Positions 38,187-45,270 of a stretch of 45,270 nucleotides of DNA are shown here, piece by piece (position 1 is the first letter of the stretch; the number at the start of each line of letters is the position of its first letter). The notes under the pieces are model-generated. The model searched no databases. It saw only the letters and a program-made list of their open reading frames with translations, and was not told the DNA's origin. This DNA comes from Candidatus Tayloriibacteriota bacterium (GTDB lineage: Bacteria; Patescibacteriota; Minisyncoccia; Phycocordibacterales; PALSA-1337): NCBI GenBank assembly GCA_903893855.1, contig CAITNV010000030.1, positions 1-45,270 of the forward strand, given 5' to 3'. The position numbers and the translations under genes were made by a program.

Positions 38187-38723
38187 ATGGCACAACACCT
38201 CGAAGACGGATTTGAAGACTTCGAGAGTCAAATATCAAAAGAGATTCTGGAAATGCATACTGCAGATCAGGAGCTCCGCGAACGACTTCTCGATACACCT
38301 TGGACTGACGCAGACATTTATGCGTGGGCTGGGCTTCATGCACGAAATAACGATCGTTTACGAGCCATTATTGTGGAAATTGGATGGCCAACTAAGTCTC
38401 GCGTAGGCATGGATGCATCAAATGCAGCATGGTTAATAGCCCAGCACGCAGATAATGATGTGGAATTTCAGAAACACTGCCTCGAACACATGGGTAAAGA
38501 ACCTGAGTCAGAGGTGTCACACCAACATATCGCTTTTCTCTACGATCGAATATGTATCAATGAAAATAGACCGCAGTACTTCGGGACGCAGTTCACCACT
38601 GATGAAAACGGTGCGCACATTCCTATGCCTATCGAGGACCAAGATAATGTAGATGCTCGCCGTGTCGCAATTGGAATGGATACCATAGCAGAATACAGCC
38701 GACATTTAGACAATATATCGTAA
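38187..38723 (+). CDS. DUF6624 family protein
   Basis: The core IVEIGWPTKSRVGMDASNAAWLIAQHADNDVEFQKHCLEHM, followed by HIAFLYDRICINENRPQYFGTQF and PIEDQDNVDARRVAIGMDTIAEY, fits the DUF6624 pattern with GWP, QHAD, DR and QxYGTQ. The family has no established function. The protein is soluble and acidic, 178 aa. It starts one base after topA and is certainly co-transcribed with it. It ends convergent to parB with 27 bases between the two stops. Confidence 0.75.
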   Translation: MAQHLEDGFEDFESQISKEILEMHTADQELRERLLDTPWTDADIYAWAGLHARNNDRLRAIIVEIGWPTKSRVGMDASNAAWLIAQHADNDVEFQKHCLEHMGKEPESEVSHQHIAFLYDRICINENRPQYFGTQFTTDENGAHIPMPIEDQDNVDARRVAIGMDTIAEYSRHLDNIS

Positions 38724-38750
38724 TTGCGATAGTAAAGATGCTAGTTAAAA

Positions 38751-39980
38751 CTAAACTGAGAAATTACTAATTGAATATAGTTCATCATCAGATGCATTAT
38801 CGTCTGCATGTATTTCTTCTTGCGTTCGATCATCAATTGGGGCAACTGGAGCAACAGCCTCTTCTATATCAGCTATCATTGATTCATTTGTAGGAGTACC
38901 TGAAGCCTCAATTAGATTTTCGACTGGGCCCTCAGCAGTTATTTCACTCGCCATCTCTCGGACTGTTTCGCTTGGTGATATTGCTGACGAAGGCGACATT
39001 GTTGACGAGGGTGACAAAGGTGATGTTACATTCTTTACGATACTAGCCGCTTTATTCGTTGCATCAATATGACTCTGCATTTTATCCATTGGAATACCGA
39101 GATTCGAACCACTTGTCGTTACACGATCGAGAATATCTCGCAAATCATCCGCAGAGAAAAAGTCTATCGTAAGCTTACCACCAGCTTCCCTTCGTTCAAT
39201 ATGCACTCGAGTACCAAGCGATTCTTTAAATTTCGCTTCAATAGCAACAAGCTCTGGGTCAAAAGCTCGCTCCTTCTTGCGCACACGATCATGTGCGATC
39301 TTACGCGCTATAGCTTCAGCTTCACGGACCGTGAGCTTCTTAAACATAATCTCTTTAAAGAGTGTGAGCTGCTCTTCAGGCCTATCAACAAGCATGAGGA
39401 GCGGTCGAGTATGACCGTCCGATATTTTGCCTTCAGATACAGCATTTAAAATCTCATTTGGAAGCGTGAGAATGCGAAGTGTATTTGATACATATTCGCG
39501 ACTTTTACCAACCTTCTCTGCAATCTGCGCATGCTTCAAACCGAACTCTTTAAAAAGCTGCTCGAAAGCCCGCGCTCGATCCACAGCATTCAAATCTTCA
39601 CGCTGGAGATTCTCGATAATAGCAAGTTCGAGTTTTACCCGAGCATCTTCTTCGCCATTTCGGATCAAAGCCGGCACTTGCGTAAGTCCAGCAAGCTTAG
39701 ATGCTCGCAAGCGTCGCTCACCAGAGATGAGCTCGTATTCGGTAACAAGTCCACCATCTTCCTTCATCACTTCTCGGCGCGTCACTACAAGTGGCTGCAA
39801 AATACCGTACATCCTGATCGATTCAGAGAGATCCTTCAATCGAGCATCATCGAATTCCCTTCGTGGCTGATATGGATTGGGATTAACTCTCGCTACATCG
39901 ATCCAAAAAATCGAATCACTAAAAAACTGTGACCCTCGTGGAGTCTCTTCCGGTCGCATTGGGGTTTGTGGTGATGACAT
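38751..39980 (-). CDS. parB: ParB/Spo0J-family chromosome partition protein
   Basis: The N-terminal domain has NPYQPRREFDDARLKDLSESIRMYGILQPLVV (box I) and ELISGERRLRASKLAGL, the GERRLRA motif that binds CTP, then ENLQREDLNAVDRARAFEQL (box II). A helix-turn-helix HAQIAEKVGKSREYVSNTLRI recognises parS. A long Ser/Pro-rich tail (SPLSPSSTMSPSSAISPS) precedes an acidic C terminus. At 409 aa it is longer than Spo0J because of that tail. No parA gene is next to it and I saw no parS-like TGTTTCACGTGAAACA in the window. It starts from a leaderless-type promoter. Confidence 0.92.
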   Translation of the reverse strand: MSSPQTPMRPEETPRGSQFFSDSIFWIDVARVNPNPYQPRREFDDARLKDLSESIRMYGILQPLVVTRREVMKEDGGLVTEYELISGERRLRASKLAGLTQVPALIRNGEEDARVKLELAIIENLQREDLNAVDRARAFEQLFKEFGLKHAQIAEKVGKSREYVSNTLRILTLPNEILNAVSEGKISDGHTRPLLMLVDRPEEQLTLFKEIMFKKLTVREAEAIARKIAHDRVRKKERAFDPELVAIEAKFKESLGTRVHIERREAGGKLTIDFFSADDLRDILDRVTTSGSNLGIPMDKMQSHIDATNKAASIVKNVTSPLSPSSTMSPSSAISPSETVREMASEITAEGPVENLIEASGTPTNESMIADIEEAVAPVAPIDDRTQEEIHADDNASDDELYSISNFSV

Positions 39981-39986
39981 GGCGAT

Positions 39987-39995
39987 ATTGTAGCA
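39987..39995 (-). promoter_or_regulatory. Extended -10 box, leaderless start of parB
   Basis: TGCTACAAT on the - strand ends 6 bases before the ATG at 39980. Confidence 0.55.
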
Positions 39996-40077
39996 AATTT
40001 TTCGATTTTCTAGTAGACTAAAAATAGATGTATTACTGTGTGTGCATTTATACAGGTTTACATTTTATTTAGTTTAT

Positions 40078-40160
40078 GCCGAAGTGGCGAAATGGCAGAC
40101 GCACAGCACTCAAAATGCTGCGAGAGCAATCTCATGTGGGTTCAACTCCCACCTTCGGCA
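40078..40160 (+). tRNA. trnL: tRNA-Leu (anticodon CAA), no encoded CCA
   Basis: Acceptor GCCGAAG/CTTCGGC, D arm with AAATGGCAGAC, anticodon arm CAGCA-CTCAAAA-TGCTG giving CAA, a long class II variable arm (CGAGAGCAATCTCATG), T arm GTGGG-TTCAACT-CCCAC, discriminator A. The next bases are CA, not CCA. Confidence 0.95.
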
Positions 40161-40164
40161 CAAT

Positions 40165-41103
40165 ATGCCCCGCAAAAACTCCAAAGAATCACGAATCCCC
40201 GTGGTTGTTATTCTTGGCCCTACAGCATCAGGTAAAAGTGACCTCGCTGTAGAACTAGCCCTCAAGCTCGACCGTCGCGCCGAGATTATTTCAGCTGATT
40301 CTCGACAGATTTATACCGGCCTCGATATCGGCACCGGCAAGACTACCAAAAGAGAAATGAAGCGCATCCCTCATCATCTTCTCGATGTTGCCGACCCAAA
40401 AATCCCTGCGAATTCTCCGCGGTCATATAGCGTCGAGAAATGGAAAAATTCCGCAGAGAAAATAATCGAAGAAATCCACGCCCGTGGCAATATACCGATA
40501 GTCTGTGGCGGAACCGGCTTCTATATAACTGCACTTATCGACGGCATTGTCTTCCCTGATGTACCACCGAATAAAAAACTGCGCGAAGAACTCGCGACGC
40601 TCGAAACCACCGAACTCTTCGCGACACTTACCAAACTCGACCCCCGCCGCGCAAAAACCATGAACAAAACCGGCGGAGACGCCAATAACCGCCCCCGCAT
40701 CATTCGCGCTATCGAAATTGCCACGGAACTCGGCTCAGTCCCTCTCGTCACCCGCAAAGTCACCAAGTATGAACCCATTTTTATCGGCATTGCGATCGAA
40801 CCAGACGAACTCGCGAAGCGCATCGAGCGTCGTCTCGATAAACGTTTCAAAAACGGCATGATTGATGAAGTAAAAAAACTTCTTGCGAAGCCGCCACGTG
40901 GCCTCGGTCTCACCTACAAACGCCTCAATGAACTCGGCCTTGAATACCGTTTCATCGGGCAATTCCTCCACGACAACCCTCGCCCAGCACAACAAAAGAA
41001 AGCTTTCCCCGAACTTCGAGAAAAGCTTGCTCTTGCAATTCGCCACTATGCCAAACGTCAGATGACGTGGTTCAAGCGCGACTCACGCATCACGTGGTAC
41101 TAA
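40165..41103 (+). CDS. miaA: tRNA dimethylallyltransferase
   Basis: From the ATG at 40165 the protein has the P loop GPTASGKS at 18-25, ISADSRQIYTGLDIGTGK with the substrate-binding DSRQIY, HHLLDVADP, VCGGTGFYITALIDG, and RPRIIRAIEI, all MiaA hallmarks. It transfers a dimethylallyl group to N6 of A37 in tRNAs that read codons starting with U. The gene starts 5 bases after the 3' end of tRNA-Leu(CAA), whose anticodon loop has A36-A37-A38, the recognised triplet, so enzyme and substrate share a transcript. The frame open to 40042 runs through the tRNA and is not coding. Length 312 aa is normal. Confidence 0.94.
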   Translation: MPRKNSKESRIPVVVILGPTASGKSDLAVELALKLDRRAEIISADSRQIYTGLDIGTGKTTKREMKRIPHHLLDVADPKIPANSPRSYSVEKWKNSAEKIIEEIHARGNIPIVCGGTGFYITALIDGIVFPDVPPNKKLREELATLETTELFATLTKLDPRRAKTMNKTGGDANNRPRIIRAIEIATELGSVPLVTRKVTKYEPIFIGIAIEPDELAKRIERRLDKRFKNGMIDEVKKLLAKPPRGLGLTYKRLNELGLEYRFIGQFLHDNPRPAQQKKAFPELREKLALAIRHYAKRQMTWFKRDSRITWY

Positions 41104-41128
41104 CCGTACCCCAGCTATCGACCATTAA

Positions 41129-41734
41129 CTATTTCAACTTAAACGACTTAAAGAATGCCTCCGTCGTCGTCGGCGCATCGCCTCGATACAAAACCGCCAC
41201 GCCGTACAAACTAGAACTTGCGAAAATATATTTACCTCGAACATTAATATTTGCAGTTTCAGAATAGAGCTGATATTCGAGCGTATGATAACTTCCGAAG
41301 TCCCCAACCGTACTCGTCGATACCTTGCCACTAATCGTAGCAGAAGAAGACGCTAGTGCTGCTCGCATGATTTTCTCAGGAGATGAAACATCGACAAACG
41401 AAGGATAGTGAACCGACGTCGCAATGAAAGCAACAGAAGGACCGTCGCCATAAAGATAATCGTTCTGCTGATATGGAGTGACTACATTTTTGTCGAAGCC
41501 GGCGAGGAATTGCACCGAGTGATCGGGCTTTCCCGGAAAGTGAACAGTAAAACCTCCATCTGAAGGTGAGAAATTGTCCGATGCTACAGTATTTTTTACT
41601 TGACCATTTCCCGCCGTTCCCGCCGTGCCACCTCGCGACTTCATAATAAATAAAACACCAACCACAATAACGATAATAAGCATTACTCCAAGTGACCACC
41701 GCCGATATGTATGTGTTGTATTTGTTTGTTCCAT
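41129..41734 (-). CDS. Membrane-anchored extracytoplasmic protein, PsbP-like
   Basis: Residues 13-31 are an N-terminal membrane anchor (SLGVMLIIVIVVGVLFIM), followed by a Gly/Thr-rich linker and a globular part: SPSDGGFTVHFPGKPDHSVQ, AFIATSVHYPSF, DFGSYHTLEYQLYSETANINVRGKYIFASSSLYGVAVLYRGD and FFKSFKL at the end. Start and end blocks are those of small anchored PsbP-like domains, the same class as the gene at 14086. No ligand is known. It converges with miaA (25 bases between stops) and has its own leaderless-type promoter. Confidence 0.7.
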   Translation of the reverse strand: MEQTNTTHTYRRWSLGVMLIIVIVVGVLFIMKSRGGTAGTAGNGQVKNTVASDNFSPSDGGFTVHFPGKPDHSVQFLAGFDKNVVTPYQQNDYLYGDGPSVAFIATSVHYPSFVDVSSPEKIMRAALASSSATISGKVSTSTVGDFGSYHTLEYQLYSETANINVRGKYIFASSSLYGVAVLYRGDAPTTTEAFFKSFKLK

Positions 41735-41740
41735 GGAGAA

Positions 41741-41749
41741 AGAATAACA
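41741..41749 (-). promoter_or_regulatory. Extended -10 box, leaderless start
   Basis: TGTTATTCT on the - strand ends 6 bases before the ATG at 41734. Confidence 0.55.
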
Positions 41750-41788
41750 TGCCGAGCATGGTTAGTAAATAAATCTTGCTTTTGAATT

Positions 41789-43063
41789 TTATTTAATAAC
41801 ACTCTTCCCAACAATAGCCCGCAAAACCTCAGGGACAACAATAGAACCATCTTCTTGTTGATAATTCTCCATGATAGCGATAAGTGTTCTGCCGATAGCG
41901 AAAGCAGTGGCATCATTCATATGGACGTATTCAGTGCCTCCCGCCACGCGACGCGCCTTAGTCTGAAGCCTCATTGACTGATAACTTCCCATATAGTCAG
42001 AAGTGTTCGTCTCGCGATAACGATCCTGTCCGGGCATCCATGTCTCAATATCCATCTGTCGCATATCCGGACCACCCATATCCCCCGTGCAGATCCGCAC
42101 TACTTGATATGGAAGCCCTAGCAAACCCAATAAGTGTTCTTGTATGGCAACGATAAAATCCTGCTCAGCTAAGCCATCGCTTGCGAGAGCGAAACTCTCC
42201 ATCTCGAGCTTGTCGAACTGATGTAGGCGCAAAATTCCCTTCACGTCCTTTCCATGAGAACCGGCCTCTCGACGAAATGCGGGTGACAGACCGATATATC
42301 GAAGTGGCAATTTCTCCTCAGGAATAATTTCATTCATATGCAACGGCCCGAGTGTATGTTCAGCGCTACCGACAAGGTAAAGGTCATCCTCAGCGAGATG
42401 ATACCGTTCTTCTCGTGGCTCCAAACGCGCCATTTTCTCCATCACATCAGGCTTAATAAAGACCGGCGGTACAACAGGCACAAAAGGCTTGGTCGATACC
42501 TTAAGCCCAGCTTTATCCGCAATAGCCTTAAGCGTCGCTTCATCAGTGAGCGTCTTAAAAGTAAGATTCACAAGCGCTTGCTGGACGAGCACAAGATCAC
42601 CGAGAAGATATGCGAAGCGAGAACCAGATATTTCTCCAGCTTTATCGGTCTCAATAATACCGAGAGCTTTGCCGAGCTCCCAATGCTCCTTCGGTTTAAA
42701 ACTAAAAACCGGCTTCACTCCCACCTGCCTCGCGACGACATTCTCATCTTCATCACGACCGATCGGCGTGTCCTCTGAAGGAATATTAGGAATGAGCTTG
42801 TAAGCTTTATTAAAATCCGCCTCCACACTCGTAAGTTCCCCCGTGAGCTTCTGAAGCTCCATCTTAAGTTCTTTACCTCGAGCAACATCCTGCCCAGCAC
42901 TCGCGACATTGCGACTCGCGCGAATATCCTCAATTGCCTTCTGAAGAGTGCGACGCTTCTCATCAAGCACAAGAAAAGCATCGAAGTCCACCTTCGACTT
43001 CTTATTAATAATAGCTGTACGCACAATATCTTGATTGTTTCGAATATAGTTTAGATCTATCAT
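41789..43063 (-). CDS. serS: Seryl-tRNA synthetase (copy 2, divergent)
   Basis: A second full SerRS of 424 aa: N-terminal coiled coil (MIDLNYIRNNQDIVRTAIINKK), class II motif 2 AFRREAGSHGKDVKGILRLHQFDKLE, and motif 3 NDATAFAIGRTLIAIMENYQQEDGS. The serine-binding TxE position reads SAE (LVGSAEHTLGPLH), and motif 3 differs from both the consensus and copy 1. These changes keep polar side chains, so serylation is possible. A specialised tRNA or another amino acid could also be used. It shares only part of its sequence with copy 1, so the duplication is old or one copy was acquired. It follows the Nudix gene by 11 bases. Confidence 0.9.
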   Translation of the reverse strand: MIDLNYIRNNQDIVRTAIINKKSKVDFDAFLVLDEKRRTLQKAIEDIRASRNVASAGQDVARGKELKMELQKLTGELTSVEADFNKAYKLIPNIPSEDTPIGRDEDENVVARQVGVKPVFSFKPKEHWELGKALGIIETDKAGEISGSRFAYLLGDLVLVQQALVNLTFKTLTDEATLKAIADKAGLKVSTKPFVPVVPPVFIKPDVMEKMARLEPREERYHLAEDDLYLVGSAEHTLGPLHMNEIIPEEKLPLRYIGLSPAFRREAGSHGKDVKGILRLHQFDKLEMESFALASDGLAEQDFIVAIQEHLLGLLGLPYQVVRICTGDMGGPDMRQMDIETWMPGQDRYRETNTSDYMGSYQSMRLQTKARRVAGGTEYVHMNDATAFAIGRTLIAIMENYQQEDGSIVVPEVLRAIVGKSVIK

Positions 43064-43074
43064 ATTTTTTTAAA

Positions 43075-43560
43075 TTAAAAGCGTTTCCACTCAGTAGTAA
43101 TTCCCTTTCGTTTATTATCTGCCATAACAAGTTCATCATAAATACCATCAAGGAGGTCATAGGACTTAGCTTCTTCGAGCGTGACCCAAGCGAACTTGTC
43201 AGTCTCAGTCTCCTGTAGAGTAACCTCGCCGGAGGAGTAATCTGCCATACACGATATCACAAGGGAGGGCGCTTTGTCTGCGTGAATTGTCGCAAGACTT
43301 GTAACGTATTCAATATTCTTAACCTCAAGACCTACCTCTTCTCGTACCTCTCGTCGCAAAACTTGTTCAAGCACATTGTACCAATAGTCTTTGGTATCTT
43401 TAGGTAAATTACGATAGTCATCCACATCGAGCTTGCCTCCCGGAACCGTCCACATATTTGGAAAACGTGGCTTCATTGCTGAGCGCTTTGTAATGAGGTA
43501 TTTAACGTCTTTTACGATAATTGCCGTGGTAACTACTTCGTGTAATAGTTTTGATTCCAT
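43075..43560 (-). CDS. Nudix hydrolase with an insertion in the Nudix box
   Basis: The fold starts EVVTTAIIVKDVKYLITKRS and MWTVPGGKL. The catalytic helix is REVREEVGLEV, but between the GG and the REVxEEVG part there are about 15 extra residues (DYRNLPKDTKDYWYNV) compared with the usual GGxxExGE spacing. A family of Nudix proteins with this insertion exists and the metal-binding glutamates are present. It hydrolyses an unknown nucleoside diphosphate derivative. It has its own leaderless-type promoter and is followed by serS copy 2. A second, truncated Nudix gene lies upstream. Confidence 0.85.
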   Translation of the reverse strand: MESKLLHEVVTTAIIVKDVKYLITKRSAMKPRFPNMWTVPGGKLDVDDYRNLPKDTKDYWYNVLEQVLRREVREEVGLEVKNIEYVTSLATIHADKAPSLVISCMADYSSGEVTLQETETDKFAWVTLEEAKSYDLLDGIYDELVMADNKRKGITTEWKRF

Positions 43561-43566
43561 GGCAAA

Positions 43567-43575
43567 AGTATAGCA
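43567..43575 (-). promoter_or_regulatory. Extended -10 box, leaderless start of the Nudix gene
   Basis: TGCTATACT on the - strand ends 6 bases before the ATG at 43560. Confidence 0.55.
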
Positions 43576-43581
43576 TAAAGC

Positions 43582-43984
43582 CTATAACTCGCCCACAATA
43601 GCAACATTCTTCTCAAGAATCACATCATTTTCACCAAAGGTAAATTGCGCACGCACTAATTTACCCTGTAAAACCAGCGGTAACCAAAATATATCATCAG
43701 GCCACATATTAGTGTATGGAATGTCAGCTAATGCAAACCATGCCGGAGCCATTTCTTCGCTCTCGGTAGGCTCTCCTTCCCAAGTTCGAGCGGTGTAGAC
43801 ATGCACGACTTGATCCCATGCTTGATTCGAAGGGAAAGTAAAAGTTAATTCGGCTACTTTCAACATATCTGAGACGCTGACGGCTATCTCTTCTTTCGTC
43901 TCACGTCGCATTGCATCAGCAATCGTCTCACCTTCCATTACCTTACCGCCAACACCATTCCACCTGCCCTTACCAAAGTGGCCC
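43582..43984 (-). pseudogene. MutT-like Nudix hydrolase, 5' end removed by the IS element
   Basis: An internal ATG at 43938 opens a 118-codon frame, but the coding similarity continues upstream in the same frame to 43984: HFGKGRWNGVGGKV then EGETIADAMRRETKEE, which is the complete MutT/MTH1 Nudix box (GGK...E..A..RE..EE). The gene then meets the terminal repeat of the IS element. About 15-25 N-terminal codons, the first strand, are lost along with the promoter. The body (VVHVYTARTWEGEPTESEEMAPAWF) is otherwise intact. It should once have cleaned oxidised nucleotides such as 8-oxo-dGTP. Confidence 0.75.
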
Positions 43985-44041
43985 GGACCCTAAATTTCAT
44001 ACACCAATCTTGTATAATTAACAGCACTAATATACAAGCAT

Positions 44042-44296
44042 ATGAAAAAACATCGTATTGCACCTGAAGTGAAGGAGCAAATCATCAATCGTATTAAAAA
44101 TGAGGGCATTACCGTTGCTGAGGCGGCCAAAGACCATGGCGTGTCAGATGTCACGATATACAGTTGGATTGCCAAGAAGACTGAGGGTCAACCAACCATT
44201 TCCGAGATCATCAAATTGAAGCGTGAGAACGCTCAACTCATGCAGCTCGTCGGAGAGATCACTCTCAAGCTTTCTGAAACCCAAAAAAAGAAGTGA
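44042..44296 (+). CDS. IS3-family transposase OrfA (HTH)
   Basis: The 84-residue protein has a helix-turn-helix (IKNEGITVAEAAKDHGVSDVTIYSWIAKK) and a C-terminal leucine-zipper-like coiled coil (IIKLKRENAQLMQLVGEITLKLSE). It recognises the element's ends and dimerises, and alone it tends to inhibit transposition. Its last codons contain A-AAA-AAG (44284-44290), a slippery sequence in the correct frame for a -1 shift into orfB. The stop codon TGA at 44294-44296 lies inside the start of orfB. Confidence 0.9.
   Translation: MKKHRIAPEVKEQIINRIKNEGITVAEAAKDHGVSDVTIYSWIAKKTEGQPTISEIIKLKRENAQLMQLVGEITLKLSETQKKK
44284..44290 (+). promoter_or_regulatory. Programmed -1 frameshift site (A-AAA-AAG)
   Basis: In the orfA frame the codons are CAA AAA AAG; slipping back one base continues into the orfB frame as GAA GTG ACC ATG. 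This makes the OrfAB fusion transposase, as in IS911 and relatives. Confidence 0.85.
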
Positions 44297-45093
44297 CCAT
44301 GAACAGTGTGGTACCGAAAACTCTCCGGGCCAGAGAGATCGGCATATCACGTTGCATGTTGTACTACAAACCAAAGAAACCAGACAAAGACTGGCAACTC
44401 AAATGTCGTATCGAGGAAGTTCTGCACATGGATGGTTGTCAATCATATGGTTCGAGAAGACTGGCTTGGCACTTGAAGCTGAATCGGAAACGGGTCAAAC
44501 GAGTGATGAATATATTTGGCATCAAGGCATACAGGAGACGAGGGCGAAAGTGGAAGAAAACCAAGAATATCAAGGCTATATACCCAAACTACCTTTTAAC
44601 AAATTACCCCGAGTACGAGAATCACATCTGGGTGACTGACTTCACCTACATACCATTTCAAGGCAAGACGGTGTATGTAGCTACCGTTATTGATTTGTTC
44701 ACGAGAAAGGTGGTGGGTATGTCTGTGTATACCACTCACGCCACACAACTGGTATTGTCAGCCTTCATGAATGCACTCCTTAACAATCCACGACCAGTCA
44801 TCTTCCACAGTGACAATGGCAGTGAATACAACTCAGAAGTCTTCATTGAAGCCTTGAAGACTGTAGGTGTATGTATCTCACGCTCTGCTCCTGGGTGTCC
44901 CTGGGAAAATGGATACCAGGAATCATTTTACTCGCAGTTCAAGGTTGATCTTGGTGATCCACAGAGATTCAAAAGTATGGGTGAGCTTGTTCTCAATATC
45001 TACCAGACAGTCTGGAGGTACAACAATACTCGAATACACTCGGCACTGAAAATGTCACCTGTGCAATTTGCGCAAAAATTATTAAAAGTCTAG
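44293..45093 (+). CDS. IS3-family transposase OrfB (DDE integrase core)
   Basis: The rve integrase domain has the three acids at D116 (WVTDFTYI), D174 (HSDNGSEY) and E210 (NGYQESFYSQFK), counted from the GTG at 44293. The last two are separated by 35 residues, the DD(35)E spacing of the family. An upstream HTH_21 segment (CQSYGSRRLAWHLKLNRKRVKRVMN) precedes it. The C terminus has the family's YNNTRIHSALKMSPVQFA. It is mainly produced as the OrfAB fusion by frameshifting; ATG 44299 could start a separate OrfB. The frame is intact, so the element may be active. Confidence 0.95.
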   Translation: MTMNSVVPKTLRAREIGISRCMLYYKPKKPDKDWQLKCRIEEVLHMDGCQSYGSRRLAWHLKLNRKRVKRVMNIFGIKAYRRRGRKWKKTKNIKAIYPNYLLTNYPEYENHIWVTDFTYIPFQGKTVYVATVIDLFTRKVVGMSVYTTHATQLVLSAFMNALLNNPRPVIFHSDNGSEYNSEVFIEALKTVGVCISRSAPGCPWENGYQESFYSQFKVDLGDPQRFKSMGELVLNIYQTVWRYNNTRIHSALKMSPVQFAQKLLKV

Positions 45094-45139
45094 TATTACT
45101 GATACAGGATTAGTGTCTGACAAAAGGGGTCCAGTACAC

Positions 45140-45270
45140 TACCAGACAGTCTGGAGGTACAACAATACTCGAATACACTCGGCACTGAAAATGTCACCTG
45201 TGCAATTTGCGCAAAAATTATTAAAAGTCTAGTATTACTGATACAGGATTAGTGTCTGACAAAAGGGGTC
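45140..45270. repeat. 131-base exact copy of the IS right end at the window edge
   Basis: Bases 45140-45270 repeat 45001-45131 without a difference; the period is 139 bases with CAGTACAC between the copies. The copy stops exactly at the window end. A tandem partial duplication is possible, but an assembly join at a repeat is more likely. Confidence 0.85.

Larger units (their letters stand above)
43985..45132 (+). mobile_element. IS3-family insertion sequence (about 1148 bp)
   Basis: The left end GGACCCTAAATTTCATACAC and the inverted right end GGACCCCTTTTGTCAGACAC match imperfectly over about 35 bases (shared GGACCC, CA.ACAC.AATC.TGTAT). Inside are two overlapping frames, orfA and orfB. CTTGTATA (44009-44016) and TATACAAG (44031-44038) form a perfect inverted repeat just before orfA and enclose a TATAAT box. 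No target duplication is seen, because the right flank is disturbed by the terminal repeat of the window. Confidence 0.85.

Noticed and set aside
40042-40164. N-terminal extension of miaA
   Set aside because: It reads through the whole tRNA-Leu gene.
1-45270. CRISPR array
   Set aside because: No regularly spaced direct repeats of 20-40 bases were seen on either strand.
1-45270. UGA recoding as glycine (SR1/Gracilibacteria code)
   Set aside because: Several well-recognised genes, for example sduA, end at UGA at the expected length, and no conserved domain is interrupted by UGA.

Overview
The window looks like a piece of a small, streamlined bacterial genome, most likely Candidate Phyla Radiation (Patescibacteria, Parcubacteria-like). 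Signs are short tightly packed genes, a DnaX without the zinc module, many single-pass anchored proteins of unknown role, several small P-loop kinases, promoters whose -10 box sits directly before the start codon, and little nucleotide biosynthesis. UGA is used as an ordinary stop, which argues against the SR1/Gracilibacteria code. The lineage is inference; no rRNA is present.

Layout. 1-8.3 kb: a nucleotidyltransferase-like gene, a divergent unknown gene, an envelope pair (DUF4105, polysaccharide deacetylase), a CsaA-like tRNA-binding protein with a frame break, two tandem degenerate orotate-phosphoribosyltransferase-like genes, a methyltransferase and aspartate carbamoyltransferase (pyrB). 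8.3-14 kb: small P-loop kinases, a MOSC protein, gltX and a Panacea-type toxin-antitoxin pair. 14-20 kb: anchored and secreted proteins, two of them sharing a C-terminal domain and a richer base composition, a possible DNA glycosylase, an HExxH protein and a TrmB-type regulator. 20.4-21.7 kb: a radical SAM enzyme followed at once by a 22-codon gene with the best Shine-Dalgarno sequence in the window and a 12-bp terminator; this is the best candidate for an undescribed system, a ribosomal peptide modified by the radical SAM enzyme and controlled by the divergent TrmB protein. A MITE-like element and a PQ-loop membrane protein follow.

23.4-28.4 kb is a defence island: C5-cytosine methyltransferase and convergent restriction enzyme, a reverse transcriptase preceded by about 500 bases of structured non-coding DNA, and a Shedu-type nuclease. 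It ends at a palindrome-rich, GC-rich stretch and a tRNA-Gln gene whose 3' trailer can pair with the tRNA's own T arm.

28.8-43.6 kb is mostly core: dnaX, a serS-ftsQ-dacA-dus operon, dprA, topA, a DUF6624 gene, parB, tRNA-Leu(CAA) joined to miaA, a second divergent serS, and Nudix genes. At the right edge an IS3-family element has cut the 5' end off a MutT-like Nudix gene. The last 131 bases repeat the right end of that element and coincide with the end of the window, as expected for a contig ending in a repeat.
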